A stretch of DNA of 64,000 nucleotides, from NCBI RefSeq assembly GCF_008831285.2, contig NC_045139.1:26082412-26146411 (forward strand). The letters run 5' to 3'. The position numbers and the translations under genes are program-made. Below the pieces are notes generated by a model that was given only the letters and a program-made list of their open reading frames with translations, was not told where the DNA came from and did not search any database. This stretch comes from Nymphaea colorata (Eukaryota; Streptophyta; Magnoliopsida; Nymphaeales; Nymphaeaceae). This document shows, piece after piece, positions 1 to 12,395 of this stretch (the first letter of the stretch is position 1; every line of letters begins with the position of its first letter).

Positions 1-744
1 GACTACATTGCTCCCGCGATTCAGGCACTGTCAAACTTCTGTGTTGTTCTGTTCCTTATTCAGTCTGCTGATCGGATGATTCTGTGTATTGGTTGTTTCT
101 GGATCAAGTATAAGAAGATTAAACCTCAAATCAAAGGTGATCCTTTCAAATCAGAAGACGCAGAGCAGCCTGGATACGAGTACCCCATGGTTCTTGTTCA
201 GATTCCTATGTGCAACGAGAGGGAGGTAAGAAATTGGATACACCTTTTTTGAATTCTGCCAGTCTCCTACACTTCCTCTGATATAATTGTTGTTTGCTTA
301 TACACTTTCAAGGATACCAAAACATATCTGTTTTATTTTATAACAGCAAGTGGGTTTCAACGAATGCTAGATCTGATATTCACCTATACAATTGTTGCTT
401 GATCAAGATTTGCATGACAAGAAGTGTTAGTTTGAAGGTCTCATGAGAAATGTCCTCGACACAGTTAGATGGTAGTGTATTGAAAACTGCAGTTTTTTTC
501 TTATTTGTTTTGATAGTGGAGCTGTTAATGATGGCAGGTCTACGAGCAATCTATCTCTACTGTCTGCCACTTAGACTGGCCTAAGGACCGGTTGTTGATT
601 CAAGTTCTGGATGATTCAGACGATGAGAGCATCCAGTGTTTGATCAGAGCCGAGGTTTCAAAATGGAGCCAGCGGGGTGTGAACATTGTCTACCGCCACC
701 GCCTAGTGAGGACTGGCTATAAGGCTGGTAATCTCAAGTCGGCA
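1..744 (+). CDS. CSLC: Cellulose synthase-like C (CSLC) glucan synthase, fragment, probably 3'-truncated
   Basis: The encoded protein resembles CSLC family GT2 glycosyltransferases, Golgi membrane enzymes that make the beta-1,4-glucan backbone of xyloglucan. Exon 1 (1-225, open at the left edge) starts inside the first membrane region ([17 protein letters not shown]) and ends at the conserved [15 protein letters not shown] 312-nt GT-AG intron (226-537) follows. Exon 2 starts at 538 in phase 0 with VYEQSI and contains the UDP-binding motif QVLDDSDDE and [17 protein letters not shown]. Similarity stops after GCA at 744. The expected continuation towards the next catalytic Asp motif is missing, no GT donor is present there, and the frame runs to a TGA at 796-798. 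I found no later CSLC exon before the next gene. The 3' part is therefore lost or displaced, and a pseudogene is most likely. Family is sure; the functional state is inferred. Confidence 0.8.
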
Positions 745-1757
745 GCCTATTTTCAGTTTTGTTTAGCACCTGTGCGATCTGCCTGTATTGACTGCTGATT
801 TTGTGTGTTTCATTGCATTAATTTATTATGTTAGTATTCACATCATTTTCAACTGTTTGTTTCTACGTGTAATATTTGTTCCTTCTTGCAGGAAGATCTT
901 TGGATAGCTGCATTCCCTGTTGGCACAGAGGTTTGTACGAAATGCCTTTTCCATTGCCTTTAATCAGAGTATCTCCTTGGTTAACTTTTATGTTATTCTT
1001 CTTAAAAATCCTGTTAGTGATTTGTTGATTTGATTCAAGGAGAATTGGTTTGAATCTTGTAATATACATTGTATTTTTGATTTGCCAGTGGCATCATTTG
1101 GATTCTCTTTACAAGATCAATTGGGATTTTTCAAATCTAGAGGTACAATGTTCTATTAAACACATGCAACCTTCTCACTCTTCTCAAGTTCTGTACATTC
1201 CTGTTGTGGTGGTTGTAAGCTTTCAGACTATGTAGTTTGTTATTGCAATTTGATATTGCATGTCTGGTTCTGCATTGAATTTGATTACTAAAGTATGGTG
1301 TTTTAGTTAGAAATTCTGCATTGAATTTGATTACTGAAGTATGGTGTTTTAGTCAGAAATTCATAAATACCTGTGTCTATTAGAGCCCTGCAAACTCGTA
1401 TGAGGACATCCATGATATGTTTTTCTTATTCCAAAATCTTGTGGGAAACATATCAACGGTGCCATGGGCTTACGCTTGAACATGGTCAAATGTTACACGG
1501 TGGTTTACTTTTTTTGTTTATGTGTTCTATTTAAAAAATTCTGAAAATAAGTTTCTTATATCAAACTAAGATATGTATTTCTGAAAATCTGGAAATATGT
1601 TTCTTAAAAATCAAACACAGAAATATGTTTCTGGATATATATTTCTGAGTTATCACACACTCATCAAAATGGGAATCGGAAAAATTTTTCCCATTCCCTT
1701 TTTCCAGAAAATATATTTCCAGAAATATATTTCGAATTCCATAATTCCATGCTAGCA
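745..1757. other. Non-coding stretch after the CSLC break, with a 46-bp tandem duplication
   Basis: No recognisable coding exon was found here. A tandem duplication of 46 bp lies at 1268-1313 and 1314-1359, with two differences between copies. From about 1500 to 1757 the DNA is very AT-rich and repeats variants of 'aaatatgtttctg' and 'gaaatatatttc' in both orientations. It looks like a small non-autonomous element lying against the integrase remnant. Two short stretches bounded by AG and GT (about 892-930 and 1090-1141) were examined as exons but match no family I know. Confidence 0.4.
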
Positions 1758-1859
1758 AACGACCCCTTAGTGAAGGTGGAATGGCAGTACCATGGATTGA
1801 AGGGGAGAGCACATGGGAACCTGAGGAGGACATGCGGAAGAGATATCCACATTTATTCT
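1758..1859 (+). pseudogene. 3' remnant of a Ty3/gypsy chromovirus integrase (chromodomain tail)
   Basis: The translation reads PLVKVEWQYHG and then, in another frame, STWEPEEDMRKRYPHLF followed by a stop. This is the hallmark chromodomain-like C-terminus of plant Tekay/Del-type integrases. The two parts lie in different frames, so the copy carries at least one indel in addition to loss of everything upstream. It is followed by a sequence typical of this lineage ('atgatctaaatttcgaggac'), a purine-rich tract (about 1904-1916) and the start of an LTR at 1917. No reverse transcriptase, RNase H or gag remains. Confidence 0.8.
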
Positions 1860-1916
1860 TGCACTGAGGTATGATCTAAATTTCGAGGACGAATTTTTTT
1901 TTTTAGGAGGGTAGGA

Positions 1917-4900
1917 TGTAACGCGAGGCGTTTGGGCAGAGCGGGTCGGGTCAGGGTCCAGACCCGGACCCTAGCCCCACGCGAGGGAGCCCGACGCCGT
2001 CTCTCCTCCCTCGCTTTCTCTTCTCCTTCGTTTTCCTCTTACCGTCTCCTCCTTACCCACGACCGAAACTCAGGGAAGATGGCGACGGCGGCGGCGACGG
2101 TGGCGGCGATGGCAACGACGGCAGCGGCGACGGCGGCGGCAATGGCAACGACGGCGGCGGCGGCGGCAACGGCGATGGCAACGACGGCAGTGGCGGCGAC
2201 GGCGGCGGCGGCGACGGCGGCGATGGCGGCGGCGACGGCGGCGGCGACGGCGACGGCAACGGCGGCGGCGATGGCGACGGCGATGCCAACGACGGCGGCG
2301 GCGACGGCGACGACGGCGGCACTTGAGGTGAACCCTGTCGTCCCCTGCCTCTTCCTCTCTTCTCTCTTCTTCTTCCCATTTTCTTTTCCCTCCTCCCTCT
2401 CCCACTGTCTCTCGTCTCCCCTCTTCACCCAACGCCTCTCTCTGGCCGTCTCCCTCTTTTCTCTCGTGCCCTCTTCTCCACACAATCCCTCTCCTCACTC
2501 TCCACCATCTCTCTCTTCTCTTTCGTCCTCTCCCCTCACTGCCTTCTTTTCCCCTTTTGACCGAACCCTCTCCCCTATCAGCCCCCCTCCGTTTTTCTCT
2601 CTTTCTCCCTCTATTCGACCTCCCTCTCTATCCACGCTTCACGCTCTCTCCCCATTTTCTATTTGTTTTCTATTTTCTCCAATCAAGCACTCTCTCTCAC
2701 TGATTTTCACTATTCTATCACTGTTGGATCCGATTTCAGCTTGGGGATTTGTCCTCCCCCTCGTAATAACAATTAGAGAAGGCCTTGGTAGTGGCGGCAT
2801 TGGAGGATTTTAGCCGTTTGGGGACCACTTGGACGCGTGAGGTGGCTGCCGGGAGGATTACAGTAGTTTAGACCTTCAATCGGGGTGAGCAAGGCGAAAT
2901 TGAACCTATTTTATGATATATTTTTCTTGGGAACGCGTATAATTATTGTTTGAGCATGCTAGAGCTTAGAATTGATTATTTGGAGCACATGTTAGTGATT
3001 TCGCTTCTGGGGGAAAGCTTGCAATTATGTTGGAAAGCGAAGATTCATATATTGGATGATTATTTAAGCTTGATGGAATAATTTTCGAAGCATTAGGAGA
3101 AACATGGTAGAATTTGTGAGGTTGTGGGGAAGATTTAGGACCGTTTTAGTGAGCTTGTAGCACGCGTTTTTGTGAACGGGTGCATCTTGGAGTTAAATAG
3201 GGATAACATACATAAGTTGGATGTATCTTTGGGGTAGACGCCTTGATTTAAGAAAAAGAGAGTTTTGAGAAAGGCGTTAGTGATAGACGGATTGAGGGCT
3301 TTGAGTTTTGGCATCTATTGGCATGGCTAGAAGTTGGGAAGTGACTTATTGGAGAACTTGTGGGTCGACACTACCCGTCGACACCCTCTTGAGGTGATGA
3401 CACGTGCCTCAATGATTTTGTTTTGTTTTTGTTTGAATTGTTGAGGTATGTAGTATGAATCTTATCTTGTGTTTGTGTTTGTAGGTACACCGGGTACGTC
3501 CCGTCGACCTTGAGCTACCGGATTCGAAACTCGATGCATTTTTAAGATTCTTGTGAACGCGCCACAGGTATGGCGACATTCCAGGCAAATCCTTGCCTGG
3601 GCAAGTGAATGAATGTGTGTTCCTAGGATCATGGGATCCTAGGATTTGTGATGTGAATTGATTGAGTGTTCCGTGATGTGTGTATGCATGTACATAAATT
3701 GATATATGATATGAATTGTTTTGAAAGGCTTATAGTATTTGTTTTGATAATGTTACGCATTTACATGTGCATGCTAGAATTGATAACTGTTTAGGACAGA
3801 TGAGGCGGGGTATCGAGTCGAGTGTCTCCTCGACCCCAATTGTACATTAGAAAGCATCCTAGAATGATAACTGCACAGGACAGCTACGAGCCCACCACAG
3901 ATTGAGACTACTCTCTGTGGTTTGGCTAAGTTTTCAAAGATGTGATTGTTATGATGATGAATGTGAATGTTATGTTTATTGAATACTCATTGCCGCGGGC
4001 AATGATGCAAATGTTTGCACAGTGGGTAGTTGTACCCATATTGTTATGACGGCTAGCCAAAACTGTTGTGGTTATGTGTAACCCTCGTGTGGAGGCAATT
4101 GGAGGTGTGGGTTCACTCGTGAAGTGAACCAACCTCATGAGCTAGCCAGTTAATTGTGTTTATGCAAGTATAAGTATAAGAATAAAAGAATAAGAGATGA
4201 GAGGCGAGTGGGATGTGACTATGTGTATGGGAGTTGTCCCGCTTTCGCCACTGGTCTCGCCTGTTCGGAGCGCAGGCGGTGCAAAGCCCCAGAGTACTGT
4301 TGTGTGATGTGTTTGGAGCGTAGGCTCCCGCCTTCCCAACCTGGGTGTCCTAGGGAAGGCTGAGTATCTCTCCTTGGAATTCATACATCCATGGATGAGT
4401 GCTCTATCGCTGCAGCGGATAGATGGATCCATACTGTTCTGGGCCACCACGGGGGTTGTCTCTCGGCTGTGGGCCGCCCGCGGTGTGCACGTGCCTGTGT
4501 TTGCATCCACAGAAACTGTAAATTCACTGATAGTAATGATAGTAATGAAACTGAAATGTATGTGAATGAAATGTATAGGATTGTTGTGCATATGACTGTT
4601 GTGCTTATGAATGCAAGTGACATGTTGAGGATGTCTTGCATGTGATTGAAATTATGTTATTGTAGCCATTGAGTGGCCTCTGCATGTCGTGTCCTGACAC
4701 GACATAATGATAGATTGTTCTGATGTGTAATTGTTTAATTGAGCCCTACCTAAGAGGGTTTGGACTTTTCCTGGCTTGTTGCCATACTGCGAAGGCTAAG
4801 CCTTCAGTTGTTTCTCTTTTCAGGTTTTGGCAGACCTGGGGCAGCAGGCTGAGCAGATGGCTACACTCACATCCTACTGGGGAGGTTTTGGGTTTTGTTT

Positions 4901-5149
4901 TTTATTTGTAGTGTCGGCGCGTCGGGTTTTGGTTTTACTGATGCCTTGTTTTTTATTAAGCATCGATGTTGTGATTTTGGGGCATTTTTGTCAAATGTAC
5001 AATTGAATTAAAATGCTATATAATGGAAAGCTTGCCCCATTGATTTGAATTGCTTGGCTTATTCCTTTCTGAACTATTGTGTAGTCACACCTCGATGTTG
5101 GATGTTAGAAAAAAAAAATGTTTGAGTGTCAAAAGGTCGGGGTGTGACA
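1917..5149 (+). mobile_element. Long LTR (about 3.2 kb) of a Ty3/gypsy Tekay/Del-like retrotransposon
   Basis: The LTR begins TGTAACGCG right after the purine tract and ends GTGTGACA, the expected TG...CA termini. No second copy lies in the window, so this is a 3' LTR with a scrap of internal DNA, not a full element. Inside, 2078-2325 is a GC-rich imperfect trinucleotide array (GCG/GCA/ACG units), followed by a CT-rich stretch to about 2700. The open frames across it encode low-complexity poly-Ala, poly-Arg or Ser/Pro peptides and are not genes. The boundaries are read from the terminal dinucleotides only, because there is no partner LTR to align. Confidence 0.75.
2078..2325. repeat. Imperfect GC-rich trinucleotide array inside the LTR
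   Basis: About 250 bases consist almost only of gcg, gcg-acg and gca-acg triplets, with scattered gat and gtg variants. The local GC content is far above that of the flanks. In one frame it reads as runs of Ala and Thr, on the other strand as Ala/Val, Arg or Pro/Ser. It probably arose by slippage within the LTR. Confidence 0.85.
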
Positions 5150-7510
5150 ACATGTGTGCTCCACCAACTAGTGGCTAATTGCTTAAGGTTAATTATCCCT
5201 GATGCTAGGTCAATTTTATATTTATTTTGTTGTTAGTTAGTTTAGATTTGGTCGTATAATAATGTTTTGTGCTTGATTTTAGTGTGAGGACTAGGTTTCA
5301 AGTAGGTTTTCAAGTGCTGGACTGAGTTTTTCTTCTTCTATAAGTTACCAATGGGCATTTGGGGTAGTTATGTGACTTCTTAATTCAGCTGCTTTAGTTG
5401 TACATTTACCCTTTATGATTGATTATTAGTTGTATATTGCATGTTAATTAGTTAGAAGTAATAGTCTATGTTTCTCCATTTTTTTATTTGATTATTATCT
5501 TGTTTTTACTAAATTCATGTAACAATGGTTTATATTAATTTTTCTTCTTGTTAATCTAGTGAATTTGTAGTTGCATTGTTTCATAAGCCTCATGTTAATA
5601 AGAGTAATTGTATCACATCAATAGATAGGAAGAGTTTTCACGTATTGAATGCTTGATGTTTTACATTGTTCTACCTTGAATTTTCACATGTTCTTTTGGT
5701 ATGCAAATCTTCTTAAGTAGATTGTTAATTTTATTAAATCTGGTTTAATATAGTAGTAAATCACCCAGTTTAGAGTGGCCGACTAGTAGAGACCTAATTT
5801 GTAGTAGATTAACTATTGTTTTTAGTTATTTTTTCCTTAGTTATATTAAATAATTATCTTTAGTATCAGTTTCTAGGTAAAAAACAGTTGTCAATCTTTA
5901 GTTCAATTAAATTAAGATCGTGAATTATTACTTACAGTTTTTCAGGTTGTAAGTGTAGGGCATACTTATTTTATCTTGTTTCTTTGCTTGTTTTATTGCA
6001 AATTTTGTTGCACATTAGAAAATTAGATAGTGATCTGTTGTTTAAAGTAGTTTGTAAATGAAATTCAGTTGTCGACGGTTAGAAATACTCAATTTTACCT
6101 TGCAGACAGTTAGGTTTTGTACTTTTAGGTCCTAGATATCACCTGTGGACATTTTGTTTTATTGTGTTTTTATTACGTTTTTTCTATTGTAGTTAGAAAC
6201 TATGGTCATCTTTTGTTTGAAGTAGTGTTCAAACAAAACAATTAGTTGTTACCCTTTAATTGTAGTTAGATTTATATCGTAAACTGTATTTGCTGCAATT
6301 GCAAGTATGACAAACTTTATATTAGATAGTTATGTCATTATTTAATGCATTTGCAGCATGTAATGTATGTAGATATTTGTTAGGTTTTATGCTTAATTTG
6401 CATGTTTGAAATGTTTACAGGCGCTCGCCCATAAATAATGAATGAATCCAGCCTAGTAGAGATACAAAAGTTTAACCTGTTTGGAAAGCCACGTTAAATC
6501 TGGCTTCCGTTTGCGTGTAATCGAACTGCAAGGCGACCCACATTCAAGAGATTTAGATTTGAGGTCCGAATCACACTCCGGTCTGTTATTTTTTTAAGAG
6601 GCATTCGACAGTCTTAAAATTTTCATTTTAAAATTAAAATACTAAAACCAAAATTTCATTTCAAACTGAAATTAGAATAAAAATACCAGTTCTCCCTTCC
6701 ATTTTATGTTTGACAGCCCAAAGTTTTGATTCTACAATTGAAAGCATGAATTAAAATTTTAGAATTGATCAATTAAAATCATTATGCCATATATTCTAAA
6801 AAAAATTAAAGTTCCACTCCACAAGGTCGAATCATAATTCTTGGATTTTGATTCAAGAATAAACATGTAATTCTAGAATCAACATTCTTTATTTGATAAC
6901 ATAATTATTCTTTTATAAAAATAAGAATTTTAATTATAAAATTTTACAATTCCGACATCATCAAATATCTTTTTATTAAATTACAAACAGTTGTAATCAC
7001 AACAACATGTAATTTAATTTAAAGGATGTACGGTAAATTCGAGTTTAAACTCGAATAGAACCAAACCAAAATGTTAAAAGAAGTAAGAGCATGATCCCAT
7101 GGAGATTAGATTGAAAAGAAGACATTAAAAAAATCTAGCGTCTGGCTTCCATTATATCGAGCCAATATTCAAACGCAGCGGGTTCAGGTCAATCGTTCTG
7201 TTCTGGACTGACCTGGGTTCTATTGTGGCCTGATTGTTCGACCGACTGGAACGGACGGACGGAGCCTTGTAAACTCGCGGTAACCTCTCTTCGTGTCCGC
7301 TGACATATTCGCTACCACCTTTGACCGTCTGCACGGGGTTTGGTCCTGCCGCCATTTAAACCTGTATCACTTCGCCACCCGTACGTAGAGACTCGGCGCA
7401 AGGCGTTCTGCACTTTCCCCCCTGCAAAAGTGTTGGGCGGGAAGGTTGGGAGGGAAAGGTCGGGAGGAGAAGACAAGAATCAAGAAACCTGTCACCGGGG
7501 ACCTGAGCGG
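5150..7510. other. Intergenic AT-rich region upstream of NRPE5
   Basis: No exon was recognised. The region 6420-7130 is AT-rich with runs such as 'aaaattttcattttaaaatt' and looks like old non-autonomous transposon sequence. From about 7150 the composition turns GC-richer and leads into the probable promoter and 5' UTR of the next gene. I cannot point to a convincing TATA box. Confidence 0.4.
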
Positions 7511-10500
7511 ATGGACGGCGATAGCTGCATTCTCTCTCAGTTCATCCGTAAGGACAAGGCAGCGGTCGACGACTATCGCCTCTTCAGGGTCCGGCGCACA
7601 GTCTTCCAGATTCTCCGAGATCGAGGATACGCCCTCTCCGATGCCGACCTTGCCGATGACTTCGAAGGGTTCCGAGCGGCATGCGGCGAGCCCGTCGACC
7701 TCCGCACCCTCACCGTCGTTCGCATCCATCCCTCCGCCGGGAAGGTTCGCGCGCCCTCTTGCTTGCAAGAAAAAGTTCGGTTTTTCTATCAATTCATCGG
7801 TTAGCTTTTCCTGGGTCGGAATTGCAGATTATTGTCTTCTTCTTCGGTGGAGATTCATTTAAGGTCGCGCACCTTAGGGAGTACCTTGTCCAGTGCAACA
7901 GGGAGGGTGCGAGCCGGATGATCATTGCCTACCGGAGCTCCATCACATCGCTTGTTCGGAAGGCCGTCAAGGAGAGTGAGTCGACCATCAAGGTCGAGCT
8001 TTTCCATGTACGTTCTTGGCTCTGCAATGGTTCTTCCTGTCGTACTTTCCTTATTAAAGTGTTTGATTCTCATGTAGTTTATGTGGAACACCGGAAACGG
8101 TTTCTGCAACCAAGGTTTAGGAGGGAGTCTTGAATATACCTATATCTTTATCCAACGGACGTGGATACATTCGTACGAGAATGTTCCATTGGTCCAAAAA
8201 AGTGCATAGATTATGCGCAAAACTGGGATAAATTGTTGCTTGGACGTGGCAGCTTACCCAGATAATCGGCAGTCTTGGTCATGCGCCAACTACTCCACCG
8301 GATCGTGGGTAAGCTGGGCTGGTGTATCGTGATATGCTGCAAACTACCATCTCCCAGCTCATCTACGTTATCTGGAGGAAGTCAGTGCAAAAGATACCAT
8401 TCAACGGCTATGTACACGCTGTCAAGAATTAAGTAAAATGTGTATATATATGTATATGTATATACATGCTTCCCAATTTATCCCTACCTCTGGACTCTCA
8501 ACTACTATGAGTATTTTTTTTTTATATTCAAGATGTTAAAATTTCTAGGACTAAAAAAAAATAAAGCAAACTTGATGTATAAATTAGATTTTATAAAGTC
8601 ATATTAACGACTTTGGTTTTCTCAAGTCTCAACTCATAAAATCCAATCTGAACATTTAATTTTGGATTTTGCTTCTTTTCATTTCTATGTTTTCATATAC
8701 TTTTGTGAGCATGTTATCTGAGAGTGGCAAGGATGTGGTCAGAAATGCTTGGACATAGCAAAGGCACTTTTCAAGGATGAAGGGTGCATGTTGCAACAAG
8801 AATCTTTTTACAATCCTGTATGGTAGCAATTATGCTGTTGTTGTCATAGGGATGTCAGTTTATTTCATATCTTTCTATATAGTTATGGAATCAGACATTT
8901 GCAAGTCAAATAGAGATCTCCTCACAAGAAGAGCTTGACAAGCTTAAGAACAGTAAATGTCCGTTAAAGGATATATAATATATAGAAAAGTAAAGTAACC
9001 AAGTGTGTTCATAGTGCACTATCTTCTTCTCTTGATCTTCTATTTAAGAGAGAAAAAATCATGAAGACAATGAACATAATCGACATTTGGTGCAACCTTT
9101 AAATATAAGGTTTAATCTAGCTGACAATTCTAAAGACAGCAAAAATAGATTACCAATCAAGAGAAACAGGGTTCTGATACTGATGCCTAGTTAACTAAGT
9201 ATCAGAGCAACGTTTTGGAACACGAGGACAATCAAGGATCTGTTCTCAAACAAGAGCCTCACAAGCTCAAGAGTCAAGAACTATCTTCTGAAGGACATAC
9301 AAAGATGTAAAACAACTATGGCCTTGTTTTGGTGCCATCCCTAAAAACATGGTGTTGCACGAATTGGATTTTGGGCAAAATTTGTTTTATTTTAGTTTTG
9401 TGACAGGCACAAACCAGGTTATTATGTTTGAGTGACATATGAAAACCTGGTTATGCTTCATGAAAAACAAATTGTCATTTGGATGATAATAATTTTTTTT
9501 TTTGGGGTTTTAAAACATAAATAACTTCTTTAACAAATAAAAGCGAAGCTGCCAATAAGCTCACCTTTTATTATGAAAAAGCATGGGAAAAGCGGGGAGG
9601 GGGGCGGGGATGATTTTGTCAAAATGCATTTGCAATTGAGTTTTTTCCCAGACCAAGCATGGTTTGGGCATCTCCAAGACATGCTCCTAACTTAGCTACC
9701 TTCCTATAACAAGGTTTTGCCCTGGTTTAGAGTGTCACTTACAGTGTTGCTGGTATGTTTAAGACACACTTAATGAACACATGAAATTGAAAAATAAGTT
9801 ACACCGATGGCACATAATGTACAAAAAGAATATATAAATGAAAGGGCATTCCCATTTTATATACAATAAAGAGAAAGAAAAGGGTGAAGGAAGATTAGGA
9901 AGAGAAAAAAACACGAACACATGCACACACACATACATAACAAAAATACATATAGCTTCTATTGAGATGTACCATGTACATATGGCTTATACTACCACTA
10001 TACACACTTTAGAATATATATATATATATACTTTTTACAAATATTGCTTTTTTGTAGAAACACAACATTAACATTGAAAAAGGAAAAAAAAAATTGGAAA
10101 AGACATGCTTCTTTGAAAATTGTAAAAATGAAGTTGATGTGTTTTACCGAATTCATTTTCTTCTATTGCTTTTCCCTACTTTTCAATTTTTCTGTTTTTT
10201 TGACATTAGTACCATCATGGATTAAATTTTAAACTTAAACTAAATGTATTTGTCATCATAAAAACACTATTTTTTATCATCTTCTTTAGTAATTTTTATC
10301 TCTTCTTACTAGTTTCTCATTTATTTTATTCCTGCCTAATTGTAATGATCTTTTTCATTCCTAAGAAAATTGCCAAGATTTTCCCGATATTTTTTTGAGG
10401 AAAATAACTTTGTTGAAGATACCCAAGGAAAAGCTCGTTGTTAAAAACCTGAGAATGATATTTGCAAGAAGCGATCAGAATGCCCTAAAGCGATTGACTG

Positions 10501-12297
10501 AAAAGGGTTGGTTGTAACAAGCTGGATATGGAAAAGAGGAAAGATTCCCTTGTCTTTCACAATTTTTGCACCTGATTGGCCCCAATACGAGTCGTCGTTT
10601 AGTTGTTTCACTGTGTTATCAACCCGTCCTATCCTTTCGGGGAAGCCCCCAACTAGCAAAACCCTAATGCTTCGGTTTGCTTGTGCTTTATCAATTCGCT
10701 TTGTGAGTGTGTGCTTTGTGCAAAGCCCTACGTTTTGCGAGTGCGTGCTTTGTGCAAAGCCCCCACAAAGCCCCAACACTTTGCTTTGCAAATGCTTTGT
10801 CGATTTACTTTGCAAGTATGTGCCTTGTGCAAAGCCCTACACTTTGAGAGTGCATATTTTGTGTAAAGCCAATTGATGATGATACACGTCCATCCATCCA
10901 CGTCCCCATGGTTTTACAGTTATACTCCACAAGTCTTGCATTCTCTCAATAAGCCTGAAAAATCTGTTTCTTTTTAGTTCATCCAACTCTCCTCTGAGTT
11001 CACTTAGATTTATATGGTTTACTTTGGTAAATCTGACCTTTAACATTATAACAAACTTAGGTCTTCATGAAGACCATTTTGTTAGTCAATGACTTGATCG
11101 ATGAGTTGTCTTAGTGGGCCTGAAATCCAGATGAACAAAAGCTTGTACTACTAGGGGTATCAATGGGTTTCTTCTGCAAGAACTAGGTGGAATACCTTGA
11201 TGGCTTGATCCACTGAGCATTGGTATTGGACCCCCATTTGGTTCCCACAGAATACCCTGAATTATGTAAAAAGATGTAAAAAAAGAAGAGAAAAACTAAC
11301 ATGTTCTGTGCCTAGTAAAAATAATATTTTCAATGCTTTTATCATTGAACAACTGTTGATGTTCATGTTATCTTTTGTTAAGCCTAAGCTGATATGAGAT
11401 TGTTTGAGGCATATCCAACAATTGAGTCCGAGTCCCACCGAAATAGCTGATCATACCATTTTCTTTCATGCCAAGCCGATTTCTACTGGACCCTTTTCAT
11501 CAGGTCTTCCTCAACCTTGATGCTCAGGTTATGGGGGCCCGAACGAGGCTTGTTTTGGAGCATTGGGAAAGTTGGAATCTAAATCACATTGGTACTTGGC
11601 TAAAGTTCCTGTGCCCGTGTCGCCGTACTGACATGGTGAAACGGGTATTTGGACACATTTAGGTATTGGATCTGAACCAAGTCGAACTGCTTGATTTAAT
11701 TTGTTTCTACTTCAGTTTTTAATGTTTTTGTGGGTTATTAGTCATTAACATGTAATGGTTTTATTTATAACACTTGTTTATTAAATTTTGCTTTAAGTTT
11801 GAATATTTTTAGGCATTTTGCACAATACATCTATATACCCTGACGTACTGCCATACCAGTAATTTTTGAACTTGCCACACTCGCACCTGCATCTCCATAC
11901 CTGCACCTGAACCCATATGCGCACCCACATGACTCGGTTGGAATCCTGAAGAGGGGACCAATTATGTGAACACACACCATTTACTAGTACTTTTTTTATC
12001 AAACTGGAATATATGACCCAGGTCCATGGGACTACCTCTTTGGATGGTCTGATTTTGCTATGCTGAACTTTTGCCATTGTCAACACTATTTTTGTTGCAC
12101 CTTTTGTATTTTTTTAGTATAAACTCTCTCTCTCTCTCTCTCTCTCACCAAGTGATGGGTAGTGCAACCAGTCGGATTGGGTGGCATTTCATCCATGGAG
12201 GGTGCTATCTTGAGGGTATTGAGGAGTGTTGATCTTGGGATCGCGGGTGCCATTATGAGGCCAGGTGTACCAGTTCTCATCCTCCTCCTCTTCCCCC

Positions 12298-12329
<32 letters not shown>

Positions 12330-12356
12330 TTCTCTCTCTCGCTGTCTCTGTCTCTC

Positions 12357-12395
<39 letters not shown>

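Noticed and set aside
863-1235. Two short AG...GT bounded stretches downstream of the CSLC break as further exons
   Set aside because: The translations do not match the expected catalytic region of CSLC or any family I recognise, and the frames are not consistent.
1932-2813. Long open frame encoding a poly-Ala/Thr then Ser/Pro-rich protein, with overlapping frames on the other strand
   Set aside because: It lies wholly inside the LTR and is a by-product of the trinucleotide array and a CT-rich stretch. It has no domain, and several frames are open at once.
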